Below, piece after piece: positions 17,382 to 25,407 of a DNA stretch of 38,806 nt (positions are counted from its first letter, which is position 1; every line of letters begins with the position of its first letter). The position numbers and the translations under genes are program-made. The notes under the pieces are model-generated. The model saw only the letters and a list, made by a program, of their open reading frames with translations, did not search any database and had not been told where the DNA came from. This DNA is from DASYML01 sp036009045 (GTDB taxonomy: Bacteria; Acidobacteriota; Blastocatellia; Pyrinomonadales; Pyrinomonadaceae): NCBI GenBank assembly GCA_036009045.1, contig DASYML010000028.1:1-38806 (forward strand), read 5' to 3'.

Positions 17382-17870
17382 TCAGATTCTGTGCATGGCG
17401 TTAAAGAGGTCTTCGCGTTGAGCGTAGATGTTGACGCCGAGTTTATCTCCCTCAGCGCGAAAGCGCTCTTTGAGTTCGGAGGCGGACGCGCGCGCGCGCG
17501 ACATATCTGCGACGATGACCATCGCAAACTTTCCCTGGACCACTGTCTGGTTAATATCAATAATGCTGCATTCAACGTCCGCAAGAATCTGCGCGACAGC
17601 GGCGACGATGCCCGGATGGTCCATGCCGAAGACAGAGACGATTAATCGCTGCTGCGAGCCTGCCGCGTGCGCTTCACGCTCCCTCTCATTGGTCTGGACG
17701 CTCGCGCCCGCGTTGCCACGCGCCGCCCCTCTGCCGTTCGTCTCGATGGCAGGCTCTATGGCGCGATACACGTCCAGCACCAGTTGTTCCACCATACGCT
17801 CGTCAGCGTCCGCGCCCAAACGCCCGTAGACCGCGCGCGTAATGCTGTAAATCAACTCTTCGTTTGCCAT
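17382..17870 (-). CDS. ACT-domain (UPF0237-like) protein with N-terminal BMC-type helix
   Basis: Residues 73-162 are an ACT domain close to UPF0237 (RLIVSVFGMDHPGIVAAVAQIL, then VVQGKFAMVIVADM). These small-molecule-binding domains sense amino acids or similar ligands. Unlike the usual 90-residue UPF0237 protein, this one has 72 extra N-terminal residues: an amphipathic segment (ELIYSITRAVYGRLG and VEQLVLDVYRAI, about 5-38) and a Gly/Ala/Asn linker. That resembles the encapsulation peptides that direct cargo to BMC shells. Together with the UPF0210 gene downstream it reproduces a known gene pair inside a BMC operon. ATG at 17870. The ACT call is firm; the targeting role is inference. Confidence 0.87.
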   Translation of the reverse strand: MANEELIYSITRAVYGRLGADADERMVEQLVLDVYRAIEPAIETNGRGAARGNAGASVQTNEREREAHAAGSQQRLIVSVFGMDHPGIVAAVAQILADVECSIIDINQTVVQGKFAMVIVADMSRARASASELKERFRAEGDKLGVNIYAQREDLFNAMHRI

Positions 17871-17877
17871 TCAATAA

Positions 17878-17973
17878 GTCCAGGGTCCAAAGTTCAAAGT
17901 CTAAATCTGAGAAATGAGATTCAAGGTCCAAAGCTGGAAACCATTCTTTGACTTTGGACTTTGGACCTTGGAC
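17878..17973. repeat. Heptad inverted repeat (GTCCAAA type)
   Basis: The left arm 17878-17905 is GTCCAGG, GTCCAAA, GTTCAAA, GTCTAAA; the right arm 17947-17973 is the complementary TTTGGAC set. The right arm directly touches the stop codon of the EutN/CcmL gene (17973). Confidence 0.8.
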
Positions 17974-18305
17974 TACTGCTTCCCGTTATCGTTCGGTCTC
18001 AATTCGCGTGCGGCGTCGCGGAGTTCTTCGGAGCGTTCATCGTGTATGTCCATGCGGTCTACGATGCCGACGACGGCGGCCTCGATTGACATGTCCTGAT
18101 CGCCGATGGCGGTGCGCGCGGCCTTGCCGTAAGCGCACATCACGATTTCCCCGATGCCCGCGCCGAGACGGTCCGCGACGACGACGATATTTTTGGTCGG
18201 CTCTTTATTCAGATCATAAGGGTGGACAATCAAAAAACGGACGCCCTCCAGATCAGGCGTCTTCTTTGTGGACCAGACCGTGCCGACGACTTTGCCTAGA
18301 AACAT
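17973..18305 (-). CDS. BMC-P pentameric vertex protein (EutN/CcmL family)
   Basis: The 110-residue protein begins MFLGKVVGTVWSTKKTPDLEG and continues with FLIVHPYDL and DRLGAGIGEIVMCAYGKAAR, the conserved core of EutN/CcmL proteins, ending in a charged tail. Pentamers of this family cap the vertices of the icosahedral microcompartment shell. One BMC-P with two BMC-H genes is the minimum needed for a closed shell. It sits between the aldehyde dehydrogenase and ACT genes, separated from each by a heptad hairpin of about 90 bp. The start is clear from the conserved N-terminus. Confidence 0.94.
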   Translation of the reverse strand: MFLGKVVGTVWSTKKTPDLEGVRFLIVHPYDLNKEPTKNIVVVADRLGAGIGEIVMCAYGKAARTAIGDQDMSIEAAVVGIVDRMDIHDERSEELRDAARELRPNDNGKQ

Positions 18306-18310
18306 AAGAG

Positions 18311-18390
18311 CAGTCAGGAGCCAGAAGTCTAGAGTCTGGAGTCTGAGGTCAAGCTTTTGGCTCTAGACTCCTGACTCCTGACTCCTGACT
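18311..18390. repeat. Heptad inverted repeat (GAGTCAG/GAGTCTG type)
   Basis: The left arm 18311-18347 mixes CAGTCAG, GAGCCAG, GAGTCTG words; the right arm 18361-18390 is CTAGACT, CCTGACT, CCTGACT, CCTGACT. It ends 3 bp from the aldehyde dehydrogenase stop codon (18393). Confidence 0.8.
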
Positions 18391-18392
18391 TT

Positions 18393-20336
18393 TTATCCTT
18401 TCGCGAACACTTCCGCAGGGTCGCCCATGTCGTGCGCGGAGGGGGTGATGATGGTGCGCGCGTTGACGTAAATCTTTTCGTCCTTCTGGATAGCGCGGCG
18501 CACATCATCTTCGCTGACGAAGTCCACTGCCTTGCGAGCGTTGCCGTTGGTGGCCGCCGCTGTTGGTCCAATAGCAGGGGGAGGTGCGCTCTGTTGCGCC
18601 GTTGATGATGCGGGCGTCGGGCCTGCTGTCGGCGCGTTCGTCTTCGCTGGCGTTGGCGAAACGTTGTTGCCGTTGCCGCCGTTCGTTTCGACGGCGGTCG
18701 GGGCGGCGGTGGCTTGCGGCGCGGCTTCGGAGCGGTCGTAACGGCTGCCCGCTTCTACGTCAACCACGGGTTGATACTGTGCGGGTGACGACGAAGCGTG
18801 AAGCGTCGCGTGCTCGTGCTGTGGCGACGTTGATTGGCCCGCGCCGCGATTGGCGAGAAAGCGATCAACGATGGAGGCTATCTCTTCTCGACCGATGGCG
18901 TGCGGTGCGTGCGCAGTTGGCGCGGGAGCGTGTGGCTGTGGCGACGCGGCGGCTGATGTTTGCGCGGCGAGGGCCGGACGCGCGCTCTTGACGGGTTTGG
19001 TCTCAAAGGCGACGCGCTTGATGTCCATCAGGTGCAGCGGCGAGACGTTGTCCGAAGTGACGTTGCCGCCCCAGGAGCCGCAGCCGAGCGTCATAGAAGG
19101 AGGCAGGGCCGTGGAGAAACCTATCGCGCCGTGCGTCGTCGGCGTGTTGACGCAGACGCGTGACGCTGGCATCTCTCTGCCATAAAGTATGGCTGCTTCG
19201 CGCGAGCGCGTGTGCACGCCAGCGGTGTGGCCCATCCCGCCGTAACTCAAAACTTCAAAACAGCGCGCGGCTCCACGTTCTATTCCATCTTCGACATAGA
19301 AAGCTAAGATAGGCGAGAGCTTTTCCATAGAGAGCGGAAAGTCCCTGCCGACGCCGCCGACATCCGCCAGCAGGCAGCGCGTGCCCGGCGGCACATTGAG
19401 GCCAGCCATCTTCGCAATCACTTCGACGCTCCTGCCGACGATGGCGGGGTTGAGCGAACGCTGCGGCGTAGCGACGACTTTCGCCAACTGGTCCGCTTCC
19501 GCCGCGCTCAGAAAATGTCCGCCCTGTGCCCTGAACTGCTCGCGCACTTCCTTCTCAATTGGAGCGTCACAGATGACGGCCTGCTCCGAAGCGCAGATGG
19601 TCCCATTGTCAAAACATGTTCCGGTCAGGATGTCCTGCACGGCCTTGGGCACATCCGCCGTGCGCTCTATAAAGGAGGGCACGTTTCCTGGTCCAACTCC
19701 GAAGGCGGGTTTGCCGGAAGAGTAGGCCGCGCGGACCAAGCCTATGCCGCCGGTCGCCAGGATGACCGCCGTCTGCTTGTGCTTCATGAGGGCTTCCGTG
19801 CCCTCTATGGTCGCGGTGCTCATGCAACCGATGGCGTCGGCTGGCAAGCCTTCCTTTATCGCCGCGTCGCGCACGACCTTGACGGTCTCGTTGATACAAC
19901 GCGCTGCCGAAGGGTGCGGCGAGAGCACGATAGCGTTGCGCGATTTGATGGCGATGAGACACTTGAAGATGGCGGTGGAAGTCGGGTTGGTCGAAGGGAT
20001 GATGCCGCAGACGACGCCGCGCGGGCTGGCTATCTCGACCACGTCTTTCGATTCGTTAACGATGCCGACCGTGCGTAGATTCTTGAAGTAGTTCCAGACG
20101 TTCTCGGAGGCGAAGCGATTTTTTACTTCCTTATCGGCGGGAATCCCGTAACCCGTCTCTTCGGTCGCCATCGCGCCCAGACGCGCGGCCTCCCGCAACG
20201 CAGCCTTCGACATCGCCTCGCAAATCCGGTCAATCCGCGCCTGATCGAAGTGGGCCAACTCGACCTGCGCGCGATGCGCCGCCTCCACCAGATCACGCGC
20301 CTGCTGCACAGACACCAGGTCTTTATCAACCGACAT
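18393..20336 (-). CDS. BMC-associated CoA-acylating aldehyde dehydrogenase with long two-part tail
   Basis: Residues 1-450 form an aldehyde dehydrogenase of the PduP/EutE type, with PSTNPTSTAIFK, GVGPGNVPSFIE and the catalytic Cys248 in GTICASEQ. It would turn an aldehyde into acyl-CoA with NAD inside the compartment. The 197-residue tail is unusual: an Ala/Pro linker, an amphipathic helix (HAIGREEIASIVDRFLANRG, about 479-498) like an encapsulation peptide, a second disordered linker of 100 residues, then a conserved-looking end (603-640) with EDDVRRAIQ and IITPSAHDMG. Usual PduP/EutE proteins are 460-480 residues. GGAGGTG 6 bp before the ATG supports the start. It follows the BMC-H gene. No alcohol dehydrogenase or phosphotransacylase is nearby, so the aldehyde source is unknown. 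Confidence 0.94.
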   Translation of the reverse strand: MSVDKDLVSVQQARDLVEAAHRAQVELAHFDQARIDRICEAMSKAALREAARLGAMATEETGYGIPADKEVKNRFASENVWNYFKNLRTVGIVNESKDVVEIASPRGVVCGIIPSTNPTSTAIFKCLIAIKSRNAIVLSPHPSAARCINETVKVVRDAAIKEGLPADAIGCMSTATIEGTEALMKHKQTAVILATGGIGLVRAAYSSGKPAFGVGPGNVPSFIERTADVPKAVQDILTGTCFDNGTICASEQAVICDAPIEKEVREQFRAQGGHFLSAAEADQLAKVVATPQRSLNPAIVGRSVEVIAKMAGLNVPPGTRCLLADVGGVGRDFPLSMEKLSPILAFYVEDGIERGAARCFEVLSYGGMGHTAGVHTRSREAAILYGREMPASRVCVNTPTTHGAIGFSTALPPSMTLGCGSWGGNVTSDNVSPLHLMDIKRVAFETKPVKSARPALAAQTSAAASPQPHAPAPTAHAPHAIGREEIASIVDRFLANRGAGQSTSPQHEHATLHASSSPAQYQPVVDVEAGSRYDRSEAAPQATAAPTAVETNGGNGNNVSPTPAKTNAPTAGPTPASSTAQQSAPPPAIGPTAAATNGNARKAVDFVSEDDVRRAIQKDEKIYVNARTIITPSAHDMGDPAEVFAKG

Positions 20337-20350
20337 GGCAACACCTCCAC

Positions 20351-20432
20351 GATTGCGGATTGCGGAATTCGGATTGCGGATTGAAGAGAAATATCTAGCC
20401 TCTTATCAATCCGCCATTCGAATTCCGCAATT
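20351..20432. repeat. Heptad inverted repeat (GATTGCG type)
   Basis: The left arm 20351-20385 is GATTGCG, GATTGCG, GAATTCG, GATTGCG, GATTGA; the right arm 20407-20432 is the complementary AATCCGC set. The right arm runs into the stop codon of the BMC-H gene. Confidence 0.82.
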
Positions 20433-20832
20433 ACTTCGCTCGTTCCTTATTGTTCTCGCGTGCGCCTGCCGGGAGCGAGCGGCCCTGGTCACCTTCGCTG
20501 AGTTGGGCGCGGCCACCGCCCTGTATGGCTTTCTCGTCCGGGCTGTAGCCTGTGTTGCCGTTGTGCGGCAGGACGCGCTCGACTTCCGTGTGCGGACGCG
20601 GGATGACGTGAACGCTGATCAGTTCGCCAACGCGGCGTGCGGCTGCGGCCCCGGCGTCGGTCGCGGCCTTGACCGCGCCGACATCGCCGCGCACGAAGAT
20701 GGTCACATAACCCGCGCCGATATACTCTTTTCCTAAAAGCTGAACGTTGGCGGCCTTAACCATCGCGTCGGCGGCTTCGACCGCGCCGACAAAGCCTTTG
20801 GTCTCGATCATTCCGAGTGCTTCAAGAGGCAT
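20431..20832 (-). CDS. BMC-H microcompartment shell protein, first gene of the operon
   Basis: The N-terminus MPLEALGMIETKGF and the following AADAMVKAANVQLLGKEYIGAG and RGDVGAVKAATDAG are typical BMC-H. The core matches the other shell gene of this locus closely up to HVIPRPHTEVERVLP, so the two are paralogues. A hydrophilic tail of about 40 residues (Gly, Gln, Arg, Glu-rich) makes it 133 residues against about 90 in a plain BMC-H. The ATG at 20832 follows GTGAGGAT; the TTG at 20841 overlaps that site. As first gene it should give the most abundant product, the main facet tile. Confidence 0.95.
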   Translation of the reverse strand: MPLEALGMIETKGFVGAVEAADAMVKAANVQLLGKEYIGAGYVTIFVRGDVGAVKAATDAGAAAARRVGELISVHVIPRPHTEVERVLPHNGNTGYSPDEKAIQGGGRAQLSEGDQGRSLPAGARENNKERAK

Positions 20833-20899
20833 GAGCTTCAATCCTCACTTTTCTCGCTGTAAAAGTTAAAAGCAGATGTTTTGATTTATCGAACAACAC

Positions 20900-20928
20900 A
20901 TCGTAGCCCTCCGCGCCCGAAGAATCAA
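20900..20928 (-). promoter_or_regulatory. Weak promoter candidate for the BMC operon
   Basis: On the minus strand TTGATT (20923-20928) and TACGAT (20900-20905) are 17 bp apart, about 70 bp upstream of the first shell gene. Both hexamers are imperfect. Confidence 0.3.
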
Positions 20929-20959
20929 GAGACGCACAACCTTTTGCGCCGTCAAAGGT

Positions 20960-20988
20960 TTGACAACGTTTCTTTGCGCACGTTATAT
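20960..20988 (+). promoter_or_regulatory. Sigma70-like promoter for the RodZ-like gene
   Basis: TTGACA (20960-20965) and TTATAT (20983-20988) are separated by exactly 17 bp. The promoter faces the RodZ-like gene, with the heptad repeat at 21014-21091 in the transcribed leader. Confidence 0.55.
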
Positions 20989-21013
20989 TTCGCGCCAAGA
21001 CACGGACGATTTT

Positions 21014-21091
21014 AGATTGCGGATTGCGGATTGCGGATTCAGGAAATCTGCCGTCTTTCAATCCGCAATCTGCAATCCGCAATCCGCAATT
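21014..21091. repeat. Heptad inverted repeat (GATTGCG type)
   Basis: The left arm 21014-21040 is GATTGCG three times; the right arm 21059-21091 is AATCCGC, AATCTGC, AATCCGC, AATCCGC. It lies in the leader of the RodZ-like gene, and its words match the repeats at 1044-1150 and 20351-20432. Confidence 0.85.
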
Positions 21092-21117
21092 GATAGGGGT
21101 GGGCGCGGAACTTGGTA

Positions 21118-21921
21118 ATGGCAGCATCTTTCGGAGAACAGTTGAAGCTCGCACGCGAGGAGCGCGGCATCGCCCTGCGCGAGATTTCGGATCAAACGCA
21201 CATCCCCACACACTATCTCGAAGCCATAGAGGCGAACGACTACAAACGCCTGCCCGGCGGCATCTTCAACAAGAGTTTCATTAAAGCTTACGCGAGGCAC
21301 GTCGGCTATGATGAAAAGGAGGCGCTCGAAGCTTACGCGCGGACGGCGCGCGAGCAGGGCGCACCGGAAGAGGTCGTCAGCACTCCTTATCAACCGCGCG
21401 TCTACACGGACGGCAACTCCACACGCTCGCCCCTCGTGACCCTTTTGCTGACGGTCCTGATTCTGGCGATTCTCTCCCTCGGCGTCTACGCGGGCCTCCA
21501 CTGGTATCAACGCCGCGCGGCCAGCAAGGCACAAGCCAGCGGCCAACCTGTGACTCCCGCTTCAAACGCGCCTGCGACTCAGACGACCAATCCGAACGCT
21601 GCAAACTCTCCCGGCGCAACACAGGCCAACGCGACTGAGGCGGCTACCGCTGGCTTGACCGTTAAGATTAAAGCCGTCGGAGACCGCGTCTGGGTCAGGA
21701 CTTTCCCGGATGGCGGCAAGTCTGCGGACGCCACTCTGGCCCCGGATGAAACCAGAGAGTTCAAGCCGGAGCAGAGTTTGAAGATTCAATACGCGAAGAT
21801 TAAAGCCCGGCAACTCGAAATCACAATCAACGGACACCCGGCGCGCGTCCCCTCGGACGCTAAGACAAGCATTGCCGAGATGCTCATCACGAAAGACGAT
21901 TACGCACAGCTTTTGCAATAA
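21118..21921 (+). CDS. rodZ: RodZ-like helix-turn-helix membrane protein
   Basis: The 267-residue product has an N-terminal Xre-like helix-turn-helix (SFGEQLKLAREERGIALREIS...THYLEAIEANDYKRLPGG, about 4-50) extended by the RodZ-type segment FIKAYARHVGYDEKEAL, one transmembrane helix (about 105-125), an Ala/Asn/Thr/Pro linker and a C-terminal beta domain of the DUF4115 kind (LTVKIKAVGDRVWVRTFPDG). RodZ links MreB to the cell wall machinery; some proteins of this form are instead regulators, so the cell-shape role is inferred. ATG 21118 is chosen; a TTG two codons earlier is possible. It is followed by guaB. Confidence 0.82.
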   Translation: MAASFGEQLKLAREERGIALREISDQTHIPTHYLEAIEANDYKRLPGGIFNKSFIKAYARHVGYDEKEALEAYARTAREQGAPEEVVSTPYQPRVYTDGNSTRSPLVTLLLTVLILAILSLGVYAGLHWYQRRAASKAQASGQPVTPASNAPATQTTNPNAANSPGATQANATEAATAGLTVKIKAVGDRVWVRTFPDGGKSADATLAPDETREFKPEQSLKIQYAKIKARQLEITINGHPARVPSDAKTSIAEMLITKDDYAQLLQ

Positions 21922-22079
21922 AATTGGACCTGTAATGTGGGATGCGCCCATCAAGCGTGGCGCTGGCGCGTGCGCCATCCTCCGCCCACTCCCGAATCGC
22001 GCGCCAACCAATCAACCCGAACGATGCTCGCTCGCTTTATCCCGCGAGCATTTTCATTTTATACTTGCGGAAAAGATGA

Positions 22080-22176
22080 AAGCCAGGAGTCAGAAGCCAG
22101 AAGCCAGGAGCCAGAAGGAAAGACATTCAATCTTCTTCTTCCTTCTGGCTCCTGGCTTCTGGCTTCTGACTCCTGG
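22080..22176. repeat. Heptad inverted repeat (GCCAGAA/GCCAGGA type)
   Basis: The left arm 22080-22119 is CCAGGAG, TCAGAAG, CCAGAAG, CCAGGAG, CCAGAAG; the right arm 22137-22176 is its near-perfect complement. It is one of the longest stems in the window and ends 15 bp before the guaB start, close to its ribosome site. Confidence 0.87.
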
Positions 22177-22191
22177 AGTTGAGGTACACCA

Positions 22192-23658
22192 ATGATACAA
22201 GCGAATCTGGCAGAGGGTCTGACCTTCGATGATGTTCTTTTGGTCCCGGCGCGCTCGGACGTGTTGCCCAACGAGACGGATGTCTCGACGCAGTTCACGC
22301 GCGGCATACGATTGCAGATTCCGCTCTGTTCATCCGCGATGGATACGGTCACGGAGGCCGCGCTCGCCATCGCCATCGCGCAGCAGGGCGGCATCGGCGT
22401 AATACACAAAAATCTGCCCGTCGAACGGCAGGCCGAAGAGGTGGACAAGGTCAAGCGTTCGGAATCCGGCATGATCGTGGACCCGGTCACGATACGCCCG
22501 GACAGGCCCGTTTCCGAAGCCTTGAACGTGATGGAGAGATACAAGATTAGCGGCGTGCCCGTCGTGGATGAAGAGGGCCATCTCGTCGGCATCATCACCA
22601 ACCGCGACCTTCGTTTCGAGACGCGTTTCGATATTCCCGTTTCCGAAGTGATGACTCCGCAACCGCTCGTCACGGTCCCCGTCGGCACGACGCTCGAACA
22701 GGCCAAGGCCGCGCTGCAAAAACATCGCATCGAAAAACTCCTCGTCATTGACAACGACAAACATCTCAAGGGACTCATCACCGTCAAGGACATACAGAAA
22801 GCCATCAAGTATCCGTCCGCCGCGAAGGATAACCTGGGCCGTCTGCGCGTCGCCGCAGCCATCGGCGCGACCGGAGATTTCCGCGAACGCGCGGATGAAC
22901 TGGTCAAGGCACGCGTGGATTGCCTCATCATAGACACCGCCCACGGCCACTCTTCGCGCGTCATAGAGGCCGTCCGCGAAATCAAACGCCGACACTCCGA
23001 CACTCAATTGATAGCCGGAAACGTGGCGACCTCCGAAGGCACGCGCGAATTGATAGACGCCGGAGTTGATGCCGTCAAAGTCGGAATTGGACCAGGCTCT
23101 ATCTGCACGACGCGCGTCGTGACAGGCTCAGGCGTGCCGCAGATTACGGCGATTAACGATTGCGTCCAGGCGGCGCGCAAACATGGTGTGCCCGTCATCG
23201 CGGATGGCGGCGTGAAGTTTTCCGGCGATGTGGCGAAGGCGATTGCGACCGGCGCGGACGTAGTCATGATCGGCTCGCTCTTCGCGGGCACGGAGGAAGC
23301 GCCCGGCGAAGTGATACTCTTTCAGGGCCGTTCCTTCAAGACCTATCGCGGCATGGGCAGCATCGGCGCGATGCGCGAAGGCTCGCGCGACCGCTACAGC
23401 CAGGAAGAGATTCTCACCGAATCCAAACTCGTCCCCGAAGGCATAGAGGGCCGCGTGCCCTACAAAGGCACGCTCGCGGACATGGTCACGCAACTCGTCG
23501 GCGGTCTCCGCTCCGGCATGGGCTATACCGGCTGCCGCAACATCCGCGAGTTCCAGGAGAAAACACGTTTCGTCCGCATCACCTCGGCCGGACTCCGCGA
23601 ATCCCACGTCCACGATGTCATCATCACAAAGGAAGCGCCGAATTATCGCTTAGAATAA
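22192..23658 (+). CDS. guaB: IMP dehydrogenase
   Basis: The 488-residue enzyme oxidises IMP to XMP with NAD, the committed step of GMP synthesis, in the cytosol. It opens LTFDDVLLVPA, has two CBS domains (about 95-205), the catalytic loop GIGPGSICTTR with Cys305, a phosphate site around ADGGVKFSGD and the flap MGSIGAMREGSRDRYSQ. Length and motifs are those of a complete bacterial GuaB. The start ATG follows GAGGT; the leader contains a strong heptad hairpin. It converges with the DUF2238 gene, whose stop is 17 bp away. Confidence 0.98.
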   Translation: MIQANLAEGLTFDDVLLVPARSDVLPNETDVSTQFTRGIRLQIPLCSSAMDTVTEAALAIAIAQQGGIGVIHKNLPVERQAEEVDKVKRSESGMIVDPVTIRPDRPVSEALNVMERYKISGVPVVDEEGHLVGIITNRDLRFETRFDIPVSEVMTPQPLVTVPVGTTLEQAKAALQKHRIEKLLVIDNDKHLKGLITVKDIQKAIKYPSAAKDNLGRLRVAAAIGATGDFRERADELVKARVDCLIIDTAHGHSSRVIEAVREIKRRHSDTQLIAGNVATSEGTRELIDAGVDAVKVGIGPGSICTTRVVTGSGVPQITAINDCVQAARKHGVPVIADGGVKFSGDVAKAIATGADVVMIGSLFAGTEEAPGEVILFQGRSFKTYRGMGSIGAMREGSRDRYSQEEILTESKLVPEGIEGRVPYKGTLADMVTQLVGGLRSGMGYTGCRNIREFQEKTRFVRITSAGLRESHVHDVIITKEAPNYRLE

Positions 23659-23675
23659 TTTTGAATTTGCGATAC

Positions 23676-24323
23676 TCAGTACGGCTTTTTGTTTGACCGC
23701 AGATATGTTCCGAGTTGGCGGTCGTGAAGTTTCATAAAGATGGCGAGCGTGAGGATGGCTCCGACGAGTGCGAGGAACATGTCCCACTGTGTGTCCCAGA
23801 TGTCGCCCTGTGTGCCGAGGAATTTGTCGCCGAGTTCGGGCGTCACCAGGACGGAGACCCACCATTCTATAAACTCGTAGAACGCGCCGATGGCGAGCAC
23901 GATTGCTGCCGTAATGAAGGCCATCCAGCGGCGCGAAGCCTGGACGTAGCGGAGCAGGATTTCTCTGATCGGAATCGCCATCAAAAATCCGAGCATGAAG
24001 TGAGCTAGGCGGTCGTAGTCGTTGCGCTTGAGATGATAATGATCGCGCAGCCAGTTAAACGGGGCGGCCTCAGCGTAGGTGAAGTGTGCGCCGTAAGATT
24101 GCACGAAGAGATAAAAGAAGAACATGTAGTAGGCGAGGCGCGTGAATTTGAAATAGGGATAGGTGGCGACGAGGACCAGCAGCATCGAGACGGGGAAGAA
24201 ATTTTCCATCGCCCAATCCGCGCGGTCATGCGGAAAGATGGCTAACAAAATAAAGCCCGCGACGTAGATTGCGAGCAGGACCATTAATTCGCGTTTTGAT
24301 GGAATGTTCGATTGAGAAGTCAT
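23676..24323 (-). CDS. DUF2238 (YjdF-type) membrane protein
   Basis: The 215-residue protein has about six hydrophobic helices and the family hallmarks NDYDRLAHFMLGF, GAFYEFIEWW and GTQGDIWDTQWDM. These conserved charged residues near membrane ends mark DUF2238/YjdF proteins, whose function is unknown. The ATG at 24323 lacks a strong ribosome site but fits the family N-terminus. It lies between guaB (convergent) and the lipid kinase (divergent) with no evident functional link. Confidence 0.88.
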   Translation of the reverse strand: MTSQSNIPSKRELMVLLAIYVAGFILLAIFPHDRADWAMENFFPVSMLLVLVATYPYFKFTRLAYYMFFFYLFVQSYGAHFTYAEAAPFNWLRDHYHLKRNDYDRLAHFMLGFLMAIPIREILLRYVQASRRWMAFITAAIVLAIGAFYEFIEWWVSVLVTPELGDKFLGTQGDIWDTQWDMFLALVGAILTLAIFMKLHDRQLGTYLRSNKKPY

Positions 24324-24495
24324 CAGAGTAATTTTTTCCGCTCTTGAAATAATTATCCGACATCTGTCCGGTAAAAATCGTCACGGCACCGGCGGCCACT
24401 GGTCTCCATCCTCATTATAAAGTAAATAATTTCCGGTGTGGTTAAATAACCATGTAGCTTTAGCTGGCACTCGATTTGCCAGCGCTTGAACCTTT

Positions 24496-25407
24496 ATGAG
24501 TCATCGTCGCCATGCAGTCTTGATTTCCAATCCGCACGCGGGTCGTGGCGGCGCGCGTCGCTCGCGCGAGGTGCTCAGGTTCTGCGAGTTGCTGAAGAAA
24601 CGCGACGTGATGGTGGAGGTGCTGGACACGCGCGGGCCGGGCGATGCGGAACACCTTGCGCGGAGGGTGGTCCTGGAAGGCGCGCGCGAAGTGATTATCT
24701 CCGGCGGTGATGGGACCATCAACGAGGCGCTGCAAGGTCTGGTGGGCACCGAGACGCGGCTGGGTATCTGGCCGAGCGGGACGGCCAACGTGCTCGCGCG
24801 CGAGTTGGGACTGCCCTTCAATCTGGAAAGACTGGTGGAGACCATCGCGCGCGCGAGCACGCAACGCATCTTCCTGGGCTGTGCGTTGAAGGAGTTGACG
24901 GGCGAGAAACGTTACTTCTGCCTGATGGCGGGCATCGGGCTGGATGCCTCAATCGTGCGAGCCATCCGCCCGCGCATGAAGCGGCGCATAGGCAAGGCGG
25001 CCTTCTGGTACACGGGACTTGGACACCTGGCCCACTGGCAGCCCGTGCCCTTCAACATCGAAGTTGAGAGACAGAGTTTTCCTGCCACCTTCGCCGCGAT
25101 TGGCAAGGCCGCGCATTATGGCGGCGATCTCTCCATCACGCCGCACGCGCGACTGGACCAACCGGAGTTTGAAATCTGCCTCATCAATTCTCAGAGCAGG
25201 CTGCGCTATCTGCACCTGCTCTCGCACGCCATGCGCGGCGGCATGAAAGATAGCGCGCACGGCGCACGTCTCATCCGCACGACCAGCGCACGCGCCGTTG
25301 GCCCAACCTCCGTCCAGGTGGACGGCGAACTGCTCGGAGACCTCCCCATGTCCTTCGAGATCGCCCCACACTCGATTCAAGTAATAGTCGGAGAGTCTGG
25401 AGTCTGA
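24496..25407 (+). CDS. Diacylglycerol/lipid kinase family protein (YegS/BmrU type)
   Basis: The 303-residue protein begins LISNPHAGRGGARR, the opening of the DAGK catalytic domain, followed by IISGGDGTINEAL (GGDGT at 70-74) and GIWPSGTANVLARELG. The second domain includes FCLMAGIGLDASIV and VQVDGELLGDLP, as in YegS-like lipid kinases. It would phosphorylate a diacylglycerol or sphingoid-type lipid at the membrane using ATP. The ATG at 24496 has no clear ribosome site. The last residues (GESGV) and the TGA stop are encoded by a heptad repeat, so the natural C-terminus has been altered by that repeat. Confidence 0.92.
   Translation: MSHRRHAVLISNPHAGRGGARRSREVLRFCELLKKRDVMVEVLDTRGPGDAEHLARRVVLEGAREVIISGGDGTINEALQGLVGTETRLGIWPSGTANVLARELGLPFNLERLVETIARASTQRIFLGCALKELTGEKRYFCLMAGIGLDASIVRAIRPRMKRRIGKAAFWYTGLGHLAHWQPVPFNIEVERQSFPATFAAIGKAAHYGGDLSITPHARLDQPEFEICLINSQSRLRYLHLLSHAMRGGMKDSAHGARLIRTTSARAVGPTSVQVDGELLGDLPMSFEIAPHSIQVIVGESGV

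Noticed and set aside
17300..18390. CRISPR-like array from regularly spaced repeats in the BMC operon
   Set aside because: The repeats are 7-bp units in inverted arms with different words per gap; there are no constant 24-40 bp repeats with unique spacers and no cas genes.
18393..20832. Assignment of the BMC locus as a Pdu or Eut operon
   Set aside because: No diol dehydratase, ethanolamine lyase, PduL or alcohol dehydrogenase is present; aldehyde dehydrogenase and shell genes alone do not fix the substrate.
22059..23003. Long minus-strand open frame opposite guaB
   Set aside because: Shadow of a GC-rich, clearly conserved gene; its translation is Arg/Ser/Thr-rich without any domain.
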